Assembly: GCA_036013505.1 (NCBI GenBank) | Contig: CP107851.1 | Location: forward strand, 9,782,001 to 9,846,000 | From: Streptomyces sp. NBC_00510 | GTDB lineage: Bacteria > Actinomycetota > Actinomycetes > Streptomycetales > Streptomycetaceae | Direction of reading: 5' to 3' | Length of the DNA stretch: 64,000 bases | Shown here: positions 44,905 to 54,016 of the stretch, one piece after another | Layout: every line of letters starts with the position of its first letter | Numbering within the stretch: position 1 is the first letter of the stretch | Program-made: the position numbers and the translations under genes | Notes under the pieces: generated by a model | The model's database searches: none | The model's input: only the letters and a program-made list of their open reading frames with translations | Told to the model about the DNA's origin: nothing

Positions 44905-45495
44905 TGCTTGTCTCCGTTTCTTCTCGCGAGCCAGGGGATGGGCATGGGGGCAGGGCTGCTCGGCGGCGCCCGGCGCGGGGGCCGACGTGCAGCGCCTGGA
45001 CGGGGTACCGCGGTAGGGCCGACCGTGCCGGCCGAAGTCGTGCGCGGCCGCAGCCGGCCGTTCGCCGGCCGGGCGGCGGCCAGGGGCTGGGCCCGTGTGC
45101 GGACTGCGGTCAGCGTCCGGCGAGGTGGCCTGGGCCGGTGACCGGCATGTCGAGGTCGTCGACGATCTCGGGTGCCCGATGGGTGCCGGCCCCCGGCGGC
45201 GGTTCCGGCCGGAGGGGGAGCCCGGCCTCCTCGCCGGTGTTGCCCGGCGGACGGGAACCGGTGGGGCCGTGCACGCAGAGCGGTTCACCGGCGCCGGCGT
45301 GAAGGACCGGCGGCGCGGCGGCCGTCCCGTCGCGGACGGGGGCAACGCGGCGGAGGTGGTCCGCATCGGGGATCGAGGGCACCAGGTCGTGGTCGCAGCA
45401 GGTCCGTCCTCGGCCCCGGGTCGGCACGGTGCGGCTGGCGGCCGCGTACGCATCGGCAGTGGAGAGCGAGACAGAAATGATCAGGGACCTTTGAA
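44905..45495. other. Long leader/intergenic region upstream of LAL gene
   Basis: 591 bases without a recognised gene. Open frames on both strands here are Arg/Pro/Gly-rich. It separates the LAL start codon from the palindrome at 45496, so it may be a long 5' leader. Confidence 0.35.
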
Positions 45496-45521
45496 CTAGT
45501 GCATATCGGTGTTTGCACTAG
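45496..45521. promoter_or_regulatory. Perfect inverted repeat, operator candidate
   Basis: CTAGTGCA-N10-TGCACTAG, 8-bp arms. Its half-site (TAGTGCA) resembles the TAGTGCGCAA and TAAGTGCGCGCAA sequences upstream of the MarR gene at 47424, so the same regulator might bind both places (inference). Confidence 0.5.
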
Positions 45522-45689
45522 GAGAATACACGGGACGCGGGACATGGTGCTGCTGCGGAGGACCAAGCCGCTCCGCCGGTGAGACCTGCGGTCGCAAACG
45601 ACGGCCGGCCGTCCTCATCGGTGATCAGGTCACGCGTCGACCGGGTCCGTGGCCGCCTCCGGCCGGGTGTCGCGGCGCGCGGCCGGTAG

Positions 45690-45830
45690 GGCTTGAACGT
45701 CTGGGTCCCGGTGCCCGACGAGACTGGGGCGGTTGCGCGGCTGCTGGACTGCGGCGCCCGGCGTGCGCTTCCCCTGGACTGTCAGCCGGGCATCCGCATC
45801 ACCGTCTCGCCGGCCATGGCGGGCGAGGTC
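45690..45830 (+). pseudogene. MocR-like aminotransferase C-terminal remnant
   Basis: A plus frame reads GLNVWVPVPDETGAVARLL, then LDCQPGIRITVS. This resembles the C-terminal end of the aminotransferase-like domain of GntR/MocR regulators (GLnvWVPv.dE..v...l.r.Gw.V.pG..fR....p.iRit.). The PLP-binding core and helix-turn-helix are absent. Confidence 0.45.
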
Positions 45831-45937
45831 CCGTCCCGTGTGCGCTTGGTCTCTCGGAGCGGCAACGCCGATGAGGGTTCGTTGTGCAAGGCCGCTTGCT
45901 GTGGCAAACCGCGACGGCGTCGCAGGCTCGCCTGGAG

Positions 45938-46912
45938 TCAGCTCTCGGTGCCAAGTGCCTGCCGGAGGGTGGCCACGGCCTGGGCGACCGCCTTGCGGGC
46001 CGCATCGGTTGCCGACAGCGCGTTGAGCATGACGAAGTCGTGGATGGTCGCCTCGTAGCGGGTCGCGGTCACGGGGACTCCGGCAGCGCGCAGCTTCTCG
46101 GCGTAGGCCTCGCCTTCGTCCCTCAGGACGTCGGCTTCCGCGGTGATGACCAGGGCCGGGGGCAGGCCGGCGAGCTCCTGCTCGGTGGCGCGCAGCGGGC
46201 TGGCCGTGATCTGTGCGCGTTGCCGTTCGTCGGTTGTGTACTGGTCCCAGAACCACTGCATGACATCGCGGCGCAGGAAGTAGCCCTCGGCGAACTGGCG
46301 GTAGGAGGGTGTGCCGAAGTCCGCGTCGGTGACGGGATGGAACAACACCTGATGGCGGAAGGAGACATCTCCGCGTTCCTTGGCCAGCAATGTCAGGGCT
46401 GCGCTGAGGTTGCCGCCCGTGGAGTCGCCGGCCACGGCCACTCGTGTGGGGTCGATGCCGTGCTCACTCCCGTGGCGGGACACCCACCGGGCGACCGCGT
46501 AGCACTCTTCCAGCGCCTGGGGGTAGCGGGCCTCGGGAGAAAGGCTGTACTCGGGGAAGACCACGGCAGCCCGCGCGCCGATGGCCAGTTCACGTACCAG
46601 GCGGTCGTGGGTGCGCGTGCCCCCGAAGACCCAGCCGCCGCCGTGGATGTACAAGACGGCGGGCAGCGGCCCGTCAGCCTGCCTCGGGCGCACAAGGCGC
46701 ACCGCGACGCTTCCCTTCGGCCCGCCGGAAACTGCGACCCAGCTGTCCTCCACCTCAAGATGGTGGTGCTCCACGGCCTGCACCTTCTCCAGCGCCCTAC
46801 GGCCTGCCGCCGGTCCCAGATCAAAGGGGAACGGCGGGGCCGCGGTGGCTTCGGTGAACTCGCGAGCAGCCGGTTCAAGAACCGGCTGCTGCAAGGGGAC
46901 GTACTCAGGCAT
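45938..46912 (-). CDS. HSL-family alpha/beta hydrolase (esterase/lipase)
   Basis: 324 residues from ATG 46912, behind CAGGAGTACGTG. The hormone-sensitive-lipase signature YIHGGGWVFGG (residues 88-98) precedes the nucleophile elbow AGDSTGGNLS with Ser164. The Asp is in ITAEADVLRDEGEAYAEKLR and the His in ATIHDFVMLNAL. It should hydrolyse short-chain or acylated small esters in the cytoplasm. It is divergent from the OhrR-like MarR gene 511 bases away, and that spacer holds two operator-like repeats, so it may be a target of that regulator. Close relatives are often annotated acetylhydrolase; the substrate is unknown. Confidence 0.9.
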   Translation of the reverse strand: MPEYVPLQQPVLEPAAREFTEATAAPPFPFDLGPAAGRRALEKVQAVEHHHLEVEDSWVAVSGGPKGSVAVRLVRPRQADGPLPAVLYIHGGGWVFGGTRTHDRLVRELAIGARAAVVFPEYSLSPEARYPQALEECYAVARWVSRHGSEHGIDPTRVAVAGDSTGGNLSAALTLLAKERGDVSFRHQVLFHPVTDADFGTPSYRQFAEGYFLRRDVMQWFWDQYTTDERQRAQITASPLRATEQELAGLPPALVITAEADVLRDEGEAYAEKLRAAGVPVTATRYEATIHDFVMLNALSATDAARKAVAQAVATLRQALGTES

Positions 46913-47341
46913 CACGTACTCCTGGTGGGGGGAGAAGAGAATCCGTGCCGGCTGGGGGAGCCGGATTTGTAGCGGGCCGCGTCCCCTGCCGGTCTCCCCG
47001 GCCCGCCCTGCGCACAGACGCTGCCTGCGATCCAACCGCGGAAGCGTGCCCTGCGGCATCGGTAATGTGACTGTGAACCCTGAATGCGGCCGTGCGCCGC
47101 CGGGAAGCGGCCCGCCTTAAGGACGCGGAATGCCCTCGCCGCACTTGGTGACATCAGCGCCCTCGGCAATGCCGCCTTGGCAGCAAGACAACGGCCTCTC
47201 GGCGATGGCCGGGGCTCACCCGCGGAGCATCGCCCGCCAAGCCGGGGCCCTGGCGGGCGAGGCGGGACCTGGCACATGATTCACACGGCCCTTTTCGGCA
47301 CCACTCCACGCACCGGTCCTACGACCCAGCGTGGCAATTTT
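46913..47341. other. Spacer between esterase and MarR genes
   Basis: 429 bases with no recognised gene; open frames are shadow-like. The last 60 bases become AT-richer toward the MarR promoter. Confidence 0.35.
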
Positions 47342-47401
47342 AAGTGCGCGCAATATAATGGCCTGCGTGGAAGTTGTGAGGTGTACGGTTTAGTGCGCAA
47401 G
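47341..47401. promoter_or_regulatory. MarR promoter with two related repeats
   Basis: TAAGTGCGCGCAATATAAT (47341-47359) and TAGTGCGCAAGTATTAT (47391-47407) are related direct repeats 50 bases apart. TATAAT at 47354-47359 fits a -10 box. Such paired elements upstream of a marR gene suggest autoregulation. Confidence 0.5.
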
Positions 47402-47423
47402 TATTATGCGGACAGGAGTTGCG

Positions 47424-47903
47424 ATGAGCGAGAACCAGTCCGCCGCTGAGCAGCCGGCGGCGGAGGCCGATGAGGTCAGCCTGCTCCTCGACGACCAAAT
47501 GTGTTTCGCCCTGTACGCGGCGCAGCGGGCCTTGACCAACCGCTACCGGCCCCTGCTGGAAGAGTTCGACCTGACCTATCCGCAGTACCTGGTGATGCTG
47601 GTGCTGTGGGAACACGGTGCGCTGCCCATCAAATCGCTGGGCAAGCTCCTGCAACTCGACTACGGCACTTTGACGCCGCTGCTCAAGCGCCTGCAGGCCC
47701 ACGGTCTGGTCCGGCGCGAGCGCCAAGCGAACGACGAGCGTTCGGTGCAGATCAGCCTCACCGAAGAGGGCGTCGAACTGCGGAAGCGTGCGCGCGTCAT
47801 TCCGGCCACGATCGGGCAGGCCGCAGGCCTCACCCCGACGGAGGCCGCGGATGTCAAGGCTGTCCTGGAGCGCCTGACGGCGAACGTCACCGCAAGCCGG
47901 TAA
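47424..47903 (+). CDS. OhrR-like MarR-family regulator
   Basis: 159 residues from ATG 47424, six bases after ACAGGAGTT. The winged helix-turn-helix spans about 45-115: LTYPQYLVMLVLWEHG, LGKLLQLDYGTLTPLLKRLQ and LVRRERQANDERSVQISLTEEG. Near the N-terminus, DDQMCFALYAAQRAL places Cys27 where the organic-peroxide-sensing Cys of OhrR sits, and the Tyr ladder is kept. OhrR proteins usually control an adjacent ohr peroxidase; none is visible here, so the target may be the divergent esterase or other nearby genes. It converges with the sigma-factor gene, 17 bases away. Confidence 0.9.
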   Translation: MSENQSAAEQPAAEADEVSLLLDDQMCFALYAAQRALTNRYRPLLEEFDLTYPQYLVMLVLWEHGALPIKSLGKLLQLDYGTLTPLLKRLQAHGLVRRERQANDERSVQISLTEEGVELRKRARVIPATIGQAAGLTPTEAADVKAVLERLTANVTASR

Positions 47904-47920
47904 GTCCCCGTGCGGAGACG

Positions 47921-48604
47921 TCAGTCGTCAGGGACACAATCTCGCAGTTCGCCGAGCAGCCCGCGCCGATGGGCGGCGGCCGTGAGCGTTTCAAGGAGAA
48001 GGCTCCGTCCGTGGCGGAGACGTGATCGCACACTGCCCGGGAAGATGCCCAGGATCTCCGCGACGTCGGCGGCGCTGAAGTCTTCGGCGTCGGTCAGGTA
48101 CACCACGATCCGCACCTCGGCCGGCAGGCGCCGCAGCGCGGCGGACACTTCCTCGTCGGGCAGCAGGTCCAGCGCCTGTGTGACCCGGGCCGCGTGGTCG
48201 TCAGGGACCACGGTCGGTTCACCGGAGACCTCTTGCGGGCGTTCTGCCGTGGGCTGGAAGACCAAGCCTCCGGGCCGGTTCGGCTCGCCGAAGGCGTCGA
48301 GCGCGGTGTCGGCAAGGATCCGGAACAGCCGGACTTTCAGGCCGGCTCCCTCGGGCAGCGTCTCGAACGCCTCGAATGCCCGCTGGTAGGTGCGCTGAAC
48401 CAGGTCGTCGGGGTCGGCATGGCCACACGCCATCTGCGTCGCGGCTGCGTACAGCCGGCCGAGGAAGGGCATGGCCTCACGGTCGAACCGCGCGAGTACG
48501 GTCTCCCCGCAGGCCGCTTGCCGGATCACAGCACTGCCACCGTCCCCTTCGCCCATGCACCTGACCGGGTGGACGGGATCGATGCGGGAGGGGGAGCCGT
48601 TCAT
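47921..48604 (-). CDS. ECF-type RNA polymerase sigma factor
   Basis: 227 residues from ATG 48604 (AGGACGGAC upstream); MGEGDG at 48556 is an alternative. Sigma region 2 lies at about 35-105 (FLGRLYAAATQMACGHADPD, DLVQRTYQRAFEAF) and region 4 at about 150-210 (LRRLPAEVRIVVYLTDAEDF, AADVAEILGIFPGSVRSRLRHG). A 45-residue acidic linker separates them. Region 2 is less canonical than usual (the DLVQ motif is kept). No anti-sigma gene is adjacent, so regulation is unclear. Confidence 0.82.
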   Translation of the reverse strand: MNGSPSRIDPVHPVRCMGEGDGGSAVIRQAACGETVLARFDREAMPFLGRLYAAATQMACGHADPDDLVQRTYQRAFEAFETLPEGAGLKVRLFRILADTALDAFGEPNRPGGLVFQPTAERPQEVSGEPTVVPDDHAARVTQALDLLPDEEVSAALRRLPAEVRIVVYLTDAEDFSAADVAEILGIFPGSVRSRLRHGRSLLLETLTAAAHRRGLLGELRDCVPDD

Positions 48605-49024
48605 GTCCGTCCTGGTGCGGAGACGACCGCTGCGATGCGGCGGTGCCGCCCGTGTCCGGCCGGCCAGAGGTCTCGCAGACGTTCGGATGCCGCTTTCCCC
48701 CGATGCCGGCCCTTCACGTGGTCCGTGGTGACCGGCAGGCATGCAGTGTCAACGGACACCGCTGTTGCTGAGGACATGTGTTTCTCCAAACCGACAAGAA
48801 ACCCCTTCTCGGTGGAAGGGAATGGGCGGCGGCCATCACCGGTGCGGCGGTCACGGCACGGCGATCAGGTGCAGGGACGTGGTGTCCGGCGCGCGCAGGC
48901 ACCGGTGGGGCAGTCCACGGCCCGGGGCCGCGTGACCCGGGGCGGCCGGGCAGCTCGATACCGAGCCGCTCGGCCGCCCCGCCGGGCTACGGCCTGTGCG
49001 CGCGATAGGGCACGGGCCGATGCG
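48605..49024. other. Gap upstream of sigma factor gene
   Basis: 420 bases; one AT-richer patch near 48770-48830 and no recognisable gene or hairpin. Confidence 0.3.
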
Positions 49025-50221
49025 TCAGCGCATCGAGCGGAAGCCCGTGCGGACCTCGTTCACGAACAGCTCCGGCTGCTCCCAGGCGGCGAAGTGACCC
49101 CCCTTGGGGAGCCGGTTGTAGTGGACGAGGTTCGGGTAGGCCTGCTCGGTCCAGCTCTTGGGGGCCTGGTAGAGCTCGTCGGGGAAGGCGCTGACGGCGA
49201 CCGGGAGCTTGACGTTGTTGATGCCGAAGAACGAGGTGGTGTTCTCCGCGTACAGGCGTGCCGCGGAGATCGCCGTGTTGGTCAGCCAGAACAGCGTGAT
49301 GTTGTCCAGGACGTCATCGCGGGACAGGCCCTCGTCGACCCCGTCGAAAGCCCGGGTGATCAGGGCCAGGCTCTTCGCGTCGTGGTCGAGCATGAAAGAG
49401 GCCAGGCCGACCGGGGAGTCCGCCAGCCCGGTCAGGGACTGCGGGCGGTCGCCCATCATGTAGGCGTAGTACACGTGCCGGTAGACGAAGCCGAGCTGCT
49501 CGACCGCGGCCTGCTCCTCCTCGGACAGCGACAGGCCTTCGGGCAGCGGGTCGCCCTTGGCGAGCGCGGCGTCGATGTCGGCCGGAATCACCTTGGGCAT
49601 GTTGGTGTGGATGCCGGCCAGGCCCTGCGGCTCCTGCGCACCCATCAGGTCGGTGACGATCGCGCCCCAGTCGCCGCCCTGCGCGACGTACTTGGTGTAG
49701 CCCAGGCGCTTCATCAGCTCACCCCAGGCGCGGGCGATGCGCTCAGGGCCCCAGCCCTTGGCAGCGGGCTTGCCGGAGAAGCCGTAGCCCGGCATCGAGG
49801 GGATCACCACGTGGAAGGCGTCGGAGGCGTCGCCGCCGTGGGCGGTGGGGTTGGTCAGCGGCTCGATGATCTTCAGCTGCTCGACGACCGAGCCCGGCCA
49901 GCCGTGCGTCACGATGACCGGCAGCGCGTCCTCGTGCTTCGAGCGGACGTGGATGAAGTGAATGTCCAGCCCGTCGATCTCGGTGATGAACTGCGGGTAG
50001 GAGTTCAGCTTCGCCTCGACCTTGCGCCAGTCGTACTCCTTCGCCCAGTACTCCGCGAGCTTGCGCACCGTGTCGAGCTGGGTGCCCTGAGACTGGTCTT
50101 CGACGGTCTCCTTCTCAGGGAAGCGCGTCGCCTCGATGCGTGCGCGCAGGTCCGCGAGCTCCGCCTCGGAGAACTGGACGGTGAACGGACGGATGGCGTG
50201 TCGGTCGGTGGTGACGGACAT
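49025..50221 (-). CDS. Epoxide hydrolase, alpha/beta fold with EHN domain
   Basis: 398 residues from ATG 50221, behind GGGAGACCATC. The N-terminal EHN segment (about 8-115) reads FTVQFSEAELADLRARIEAT and the helical YDWRKVEAKLN. The hydrolase core has HGWPGS (106-111), the nucleophile Asp184 in QGGDWGAIVTDLMG, lid tyrosines, and His376 in LPKGGHFAAWEQPELF. Actinobacterial proteins of this type open epoxides to diols in the cytoplasm, sometimes in biosynthesis or detoxification. An inverted repeat 170-215 bases upstream may be its operator. The gene is alone on this strand. Confidence 0.92.
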   Translation of the reverse strand: MSVTTDRHAIRPFTVQFSEAELADLRARIEATRFPEKETVEDQSQGTQLDTVRKLAEYWAKEYDWRKVEAKLNSYPQFITEIDGLDIHFIHVRSKHEDALPVIVTHGWPGSVVEQLKIIEPLTNPTAHGGDASDAFHVVIPSMPGYGFSGKPAAKGWGPERIARAWGELMKRLGYTKYVAQGGDWGAIVTDLMGAQEPQGLAGIHTNMPKVIPADIDAALAKGDPLPEGLSLSEEEQAAVEQLGFVYRHVYYAYMMGDRPQSLTGLADSPVGLASFMLDHDAKSLALITRAFDGVDEGLSRDDVLDNITLFWLTNTAISAARLYAENTTSFFGINNVKLPVAVSAFPDELYQAPKSWTEQAYPNLVHYNRLPKGGHFAAWEQPELFVNEVRTGFRSMR

Positions 50222-50390
50222 GATGGTCTCCCAAAGGTCTAAATGATTGAGCAGGAAAGGCGGGCGACACGAAGTTCGCCGAGATTTCCGCGACTTGCGA
50301 TCCCGCCGGCCGGCTGAGGCCTTGTGGCCCGCTCCTGTTTCCGGCGCACTTCAATCATGGGCGCGGGCTGTAAGCCCGGTAATCCGGAAC

Positions 50391-50434
50391 GTGACCTAGA
50401 TTCCGTAGCGGCGGTGGGGTCGTTCCTAGGTAAC
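50391..50434. promoter_or_regulatory. Near-perfect inverted repeat upstream of epoxide hydrolase
   Basis: GTGACCTAG (50391-50399) and CTAGGTAAC (50426-50434): 8 of 9 positions pair. A possible operator for the minus-strand epoxide hydrolase gene. The rest of the 455-base gap (50222-50676) shows nothing recognisable. Confidence 0.4.
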
Positions 50435-50676
50435 GTGACGCGGTAGCGGCAGCCACAGTCATGACAGTCACGCGACCCACGACCTGCCGGCAGCGGCGCG
50501 CTCCTTGCCAAACTGTCGCCCGGCAGGGCGCAGGGGGAAGGCGTGAATCCCGCGACAGGTGCGCGGAACGATCCGCAGGAAGGGCTCTACGGCACGGGGC
50601 AGCGCAACGCGGGGTGAATCAACGTGCGGCGGCGAACGCCGGAAGCGTTGGGACCCCCACGTCCGGCCCTGGCGCC

Positions 50677-52107
50677 TCAGCCCCGGTGGGTCTCCAGCAG
50701 CCTCAGCCAGATCTCACTGATCGTGGGGAAGGCGGGCACGGCATGCCAGAGCCGGTCGATCGGCACCTCGCCGGCGACAGCGACAGTGGCCGAGTGCACG
50801 AGTTCTGCCACGCCGGGCCCGGCGAACGTCACGCCGGCCACGGTGCCACGGTCGAGGTCGACGAGCATGCGGGCCTGACCCCGGTACCCCTCGGCGTACT
50901 GGTGGGCACCCGCCACGTGCGCCAGGTCGTAGTCGACCACCCTGATCCGGTGCCCGAAACCCACGGCGTCGTGAGTGGTCATACCGACGGAGGCGACCTC
51001 CGGATGCGTGAAGACCACCTGCGGAACGGCCATGTGGTCGGCGGTGGCCACATGCGCACCCCACAGGGTGTCGTCGACCACCTCGCCGCCCGCACGCGCC
51101 CCGATGACGGCCCCGGCGATGCGGGCCTGGTACTTGCCCTGGTGGGTCAGCAGGGCGCGGTGGTTGACGTCGCCGACGGCGTACAACCAGCCGTCGGCGA
51201 CGCCGGTCACCCGGAAGGTGTCGTCCACCTTCAGCCAGTCGCCCGGGGTGAGACCTATCGTCTCCAGCCCCAGGTCCCAGGTGTTGGGGGCCCGGCCGGT
51301 GGCGAACAGGATCTCGTCCGCCACCAGGTGCCCGCCGTCGGCGAGGGCGATCTGGACCTCGCCGTTCTCACGCGCCAGGCGGGCCACGGAGGTCTGGAAC
51401 CGGACGTCGACGCCGGCCTCACGCAGGCCGTCCGTCACCAACCGGCCGACGAAGGATTCCATCCGCTGCAGCAGCCCGTCCCCGGCAACCAGCAGGGTCA
51501 CCTCAGAGCCGAGCGCCTGCCAGGCCGTGGCCATCTCGACGGCCACCACACCGCCACCGACGATGGCCAGGCGTCCGGGGACCTTGCCGGCACTGGTCGC
51601 CTCACGGCTGGTCCACGCACGGACGGTGTCCAAGCCGGGAAGCGCGGGCACAGCCGCGTAGGTGCCGGTGGCCACGGCCACGGCATGCCGCGCCGAGAGC
51701 GCGACGGTGCCCCCGCCGGCGGTCTCGACGCGGACCGTTCGGGGGCCGTCGAGCCGGCCGTGCCCGCGGACCAGATCGACGCCGACCGACTCCAGCCAGT
51801 CGACCTGGTCCTTGTCCTTCCAGTAGGAGGCCATCTTGTCGCGGTGAGCCAGGACCGCCCCGGCGTCCAGCGGCCCGGCGACCGCCCGACCAAGCCCGGG
51901 CACCCGGCGCGCGTCAGCCTGCGCCACCACCGGGCGCAGCAGCGCCTTGCTGGGGTCGCAGGCCCAGAACGAGCACTCGCCGCCCAGCAGTTCACGCTCC
52001 ACGATCACGGTGCTCAGCCCGGCGGCACGAGCGCGTTCGGCCACGTTCTCGCCCACCGGCCCTGCGCCGATGACGATCACGTCGTAAGTGCGGGTGGTCT
52101 CGTTCAT
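50677..52107 (-). CDS. FAD-dependent pyridine nucleotide-disulfide reductase
   Basis: 476 residues from ATG 52107. The FAD-binding start VIVIGAGPVGENVAERA (residues 11-27) and redox Cys pair in GGECSFWACDPSK (Cys45, Cys50) match the mercuric reductase/dihydrolipoamide dehydrogenase family. The NAD(P) Rossmann motif is IVGGGVVAVEMATAWQ, and LYAVGDVNHRALLTHQGKYQ is the second FAD contact. The C-terminal dimerisation domain ends LWHAVPAFPTISEIWLRLLE. The pair is CxxxxC with FW between, unlike the CVNVGC of true Lpd or MerA, so the physiological substrate is open. It is not next to 2-oxo acid dehydrogenase genes. Confidence 0.9.
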   Translation of the reverse strand: MNETTRTYDVIVIGAGPVGENVAERARAAGLSTVIVERELLGGECSFWACDPSKALLRPVVAQADARRVPGLGRAVAGPLDAGAVLAHRDKMASYWKDKDQVDWLESVGVDLVRGHGRLDGPRTVRVETAGGGTVALSARHAVAVATGTYAAVPALPGLDTVRAWTSREATSAGKVPGRLAIVGGGVVAVEMATAWQALGSEVTLLVAGDGLLQRMESFVGRLVTDGLREAGVDVRFQTSVARLARENGEVQIALADGGHLVADEILFATGRAPNTWDLGLETIGLTPGDWLKVDDTFRVTGVADGWLYAVGDVNHRALLTHQGKYQARIAGAVIGARAGGEVVDDTLWGAHVATADHMAVPQVVFTHPEVASVGMTTHDAVGFGHRIRVVDYDLAHVAGAHQYAEGYRGQARMLVDLDRGTVAGVTFAGPGVAELVHSATVAVAGEVPIDRLWHAVPAFPTISEIWLRLLETHRG

Positions 52108-52343
52108 CACTGCTCCGTACGGGTGTGGGGGAATCAGGTCGGGAATGGCAGGGCCCGGATGACTGCCCACGCGCGCGCTCACGGTCGCCTGCGACGAAAG
52201 GGGGGCGGGCAGCCCGTCGACGGACTCCCGTGGCGACCGTCGGGGTGTGTGAGCCGGTGGTGGTGCGCCGGACGTAGCAGGGGGACCGGCGGCTGACCGC
52301 ACAGTCCGGTCCGGCATCGGGTGGAGGGCCGGCTGGGGCGAGG

Positions 52344-52817
52344 TCAGCGGCCAGGGAGCCGCTTGCTCACTTCCTGGAGCACCCAGCCGTTGCCGTCCGG
52401 GTCGCTGAAGGTCAGGTAGGAACCATAGGAGGCGCGCTCGGGGTGCATACCGGTGATGCGTCGCTGCCCTTCGCCGTCGTGGACGCACCTGCCGCCCCCG
52501 TGGCCGTGGTGGAGGAGACCACCTTCGTCGTGGAAGATCTCGTTGACGTCGATGCCGCGAGCCGCGAGCTCTGCGTGCGCCTCGTTGATGTCGGACACGA
52601 TGAGGTACAGGCCCTGGAACGCGCCCGCCGGGATGCCGGTCATCCCCTCGCCGAAGATGATCGAGCACTCGGAGCCGGGCGGGGTCAGGTGCACCACCCG
52701 GAAGTCGTCACTGGCCGTGTAATCGACGTCGAGACGGAAGCCGACCTTCTCGTAGAAGGCCTTGGCCCGGTCGATGTCGGAGACGGGGAGCACGATCATT
52801 TCGAGCTTCAAGTCCAC
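52344..52817 (-). CDS. VOC (glyoxalase/bleomycin-resistance fold) protein
   Basis: 157 residues from GTG 52817. Two beta-alpha-beta-beta-beta modules: IVLPVSDIDRAKAFYEKVGF, DDFRVVHLTPPGSECSIIFG; then FQGLYLIVSDINEAHAELAA and YLTFSDPDGNGWVLQEV. The Glu of VLQEV and the first-module residues suit a metal site. A His/Gly-rich loop (HHGHGGG) lies before the last strand. Family functions range from glyoxalase to dioxygenase and drug binding; the sequence does not decide. A palindrome-containing promoter region lies about 200 bases upstream. Confidence 0.88.
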   Translation of the reverse strand: MDLKLEMIVLPVSDIDRAKAFYEKVGFRLDVDYTASDDFRVVHLTPPGSECSIIFGEGMTGIPAGAFQGLYLIVSDINEAHAELAARGIDVNEIFHDEGGLLHHGHGGGRCVHDGEGQRRITGMHPERASYGSYLTFSDPDGNGWVLQEVSKRLPGR

Positions 52818-53011
52818 GGGGACGTCCTTCGGATAGGGATTTCTGAATGGCGAAAGGGCAGCACTCGCTGCGCCACGTGTTCATCGATGTGAAGGCGCCG
52901 GCACAGCGGCGCGTACAGCCCTGCTGCCACAACGGGCATGCGATCGGGCAAGGGGGTCAGCCGATTACCGCCGACTCCGACCCACACCGGAAAGGTACCC
53001 GCCATTTAGCT

Positions 53012-53041
53012 TTGACGCAAGCAACACTTGCAAACTTAACG
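53012..53041. promoter_or_regulatory. AT-rich promoter region with GCAAG-N5-CTTGC palindrome
   Basis: GCAAG-CAACA-CTTGC (53017-53031) lies in an unusually AT-rich stretch. TTGACG (53012-53017) and TTAACG (53036-53041), 18 bases apart, could be a plus-strand promoter; the same region could serve the minus-strand VOC gene. The remaining spacer (52818-53325) shows no gene. Confidence 0.45.
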
Positions 53042-53325
53042 ATTGCCAAAGGTATTTTCTTGATCGAAAAATGCTTCACCGGCGGTAATCCCTCGGGTTT
53101 CCGCAGGTCGCAGCGGATACGTCCCTTTGCGACACACCCTTCCCCACGCCTTGATGCGACCGCGCGTACGGATCCCTGGCGTCACATGGGCCCCTTGCGT
53201 GCGGCGCATTCGGCGCCGACGCCTACGCTGCCCCCGCTGAAAGCCCAGGATCGCGAACAGCACCCCTTTCATGGATCCGCCCGCCGGGCCGGCCCTTACC
53301 GACGAGGCCTCCACGGGAGCCGGCG

Positions 53326-53796
53326 GTGCGGATTCCCCCGGGCACCTACCGGGTGGAGATCGCGTGGACGGCGGGCCCGTACGAATTCTTCGGGGAACAC
53401 TTCGACGGCGTCGAGTGCGCCGCGACCCGCTTGTGCATCAGCGACGACCCCGTGGCCGGGTGGGAAATGGGCCTGGGCGTCGACGACGACATCGACCGGC
53501 TTCAGTCGGGTGAGCGGATCGGCTTTGGCTCCGACGCCAACGTGGGCTGCTTCGCCGACGCCGGCGCGTGGAGGGCCTTGACCGCGCCGTTTCGCGCGTT
53601 TGTGGACGGCGTGCCGGTGCCGCGAGAGTCCGAACAGCTGCCCGACTGCTGCGAGCGGGTGACCGACGAGTCGCTACGAGCCGATCTGGTCACGTTCACG
53701 GCAGAGTCGGGCGGCGTCGTCTGGCTGGGCCGCACGAAGACCGGCGACGTGGCAGCGATCGTCGTAACCAGCGGCATGCATGGTGCCAAGGCTTGA
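53326..53796 (+). CDS. DUF4241-like protein, probably N-terminally truncated
   Basis: 156 residues from GTG 53326. The sequence has the DUF4241 C-terminal pattern: IPPGTYRVEIAWTAG, AATRLCISDDPVAGWEMGLG, IGFGSDANVGCFADAGAWRAL, and a closing VVWLGRTKTGDVAAIVVTSG. Usual family members are about 200-240 residues, with an N-terminal part (a G-D-P-L-type motif before the PPG turn) that is missing here. Either the gene lost its 5' end or the start is misjudged; no in-frame upstream start with domain sequence was seen. Function of the family is unknown. Confidence 0.65.
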   Translation: MRIPPGTYRVEIAWTAGPYEFFGEHFDGVECAATRLCISDDPVAGWEMGLGVDDDIDRLQSGERIGFGSDANVGCFADAGAWRALTAPFRAFVDGVPVPRESEQLPDCCERVTDESLRADLVTFTAESGGVVWLGRTKTGDVAAIVVTSGMHGAKA

Positions 53797-54016
53797 CTGG
53801 CGCGGCCCACCGGGCCTCGGCGGGGCTGAACTTCCCCACCCGCTTGAGGACGTGATCGAGTGAGACGAAGGGCATCCCCGGGTGCCTTCAAGAATCCCCA
53901 TCAAGGGCCTTGGGGTTGCCGCGCAGTTCCATGACCTCCATAGAGGGTCACGCTTGTGTGTGCCTGAAGTGGAGAGGACGCCGCAGCCGTCCCGAACCGC
54001 GTGGACGTGCCCGGCG

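Noticed and set aside
45095..45499. Plus-strand 134-codon frame upstream of the LAL gene
   Set aside because: Some coding feel (VVDDLG, VVRIGDRG), but no domain, no ribosome site and an Arg/Gly-heavy composition.
48194..50242. Plus-strand 682-codon frame opposite the epoxide hydrolase and sigma factor
   Set aside because: It crosses two clear minus-strand genes and a gap, and has shadow-like composition.
53797..54016. Minus-strand phrase MPFVSLDHVLKRVGKFSPAEAR in the gap after the DUF4241 gene
   Set aside because: It reads like protein but is short, lacks a start and could not be tied to a family.
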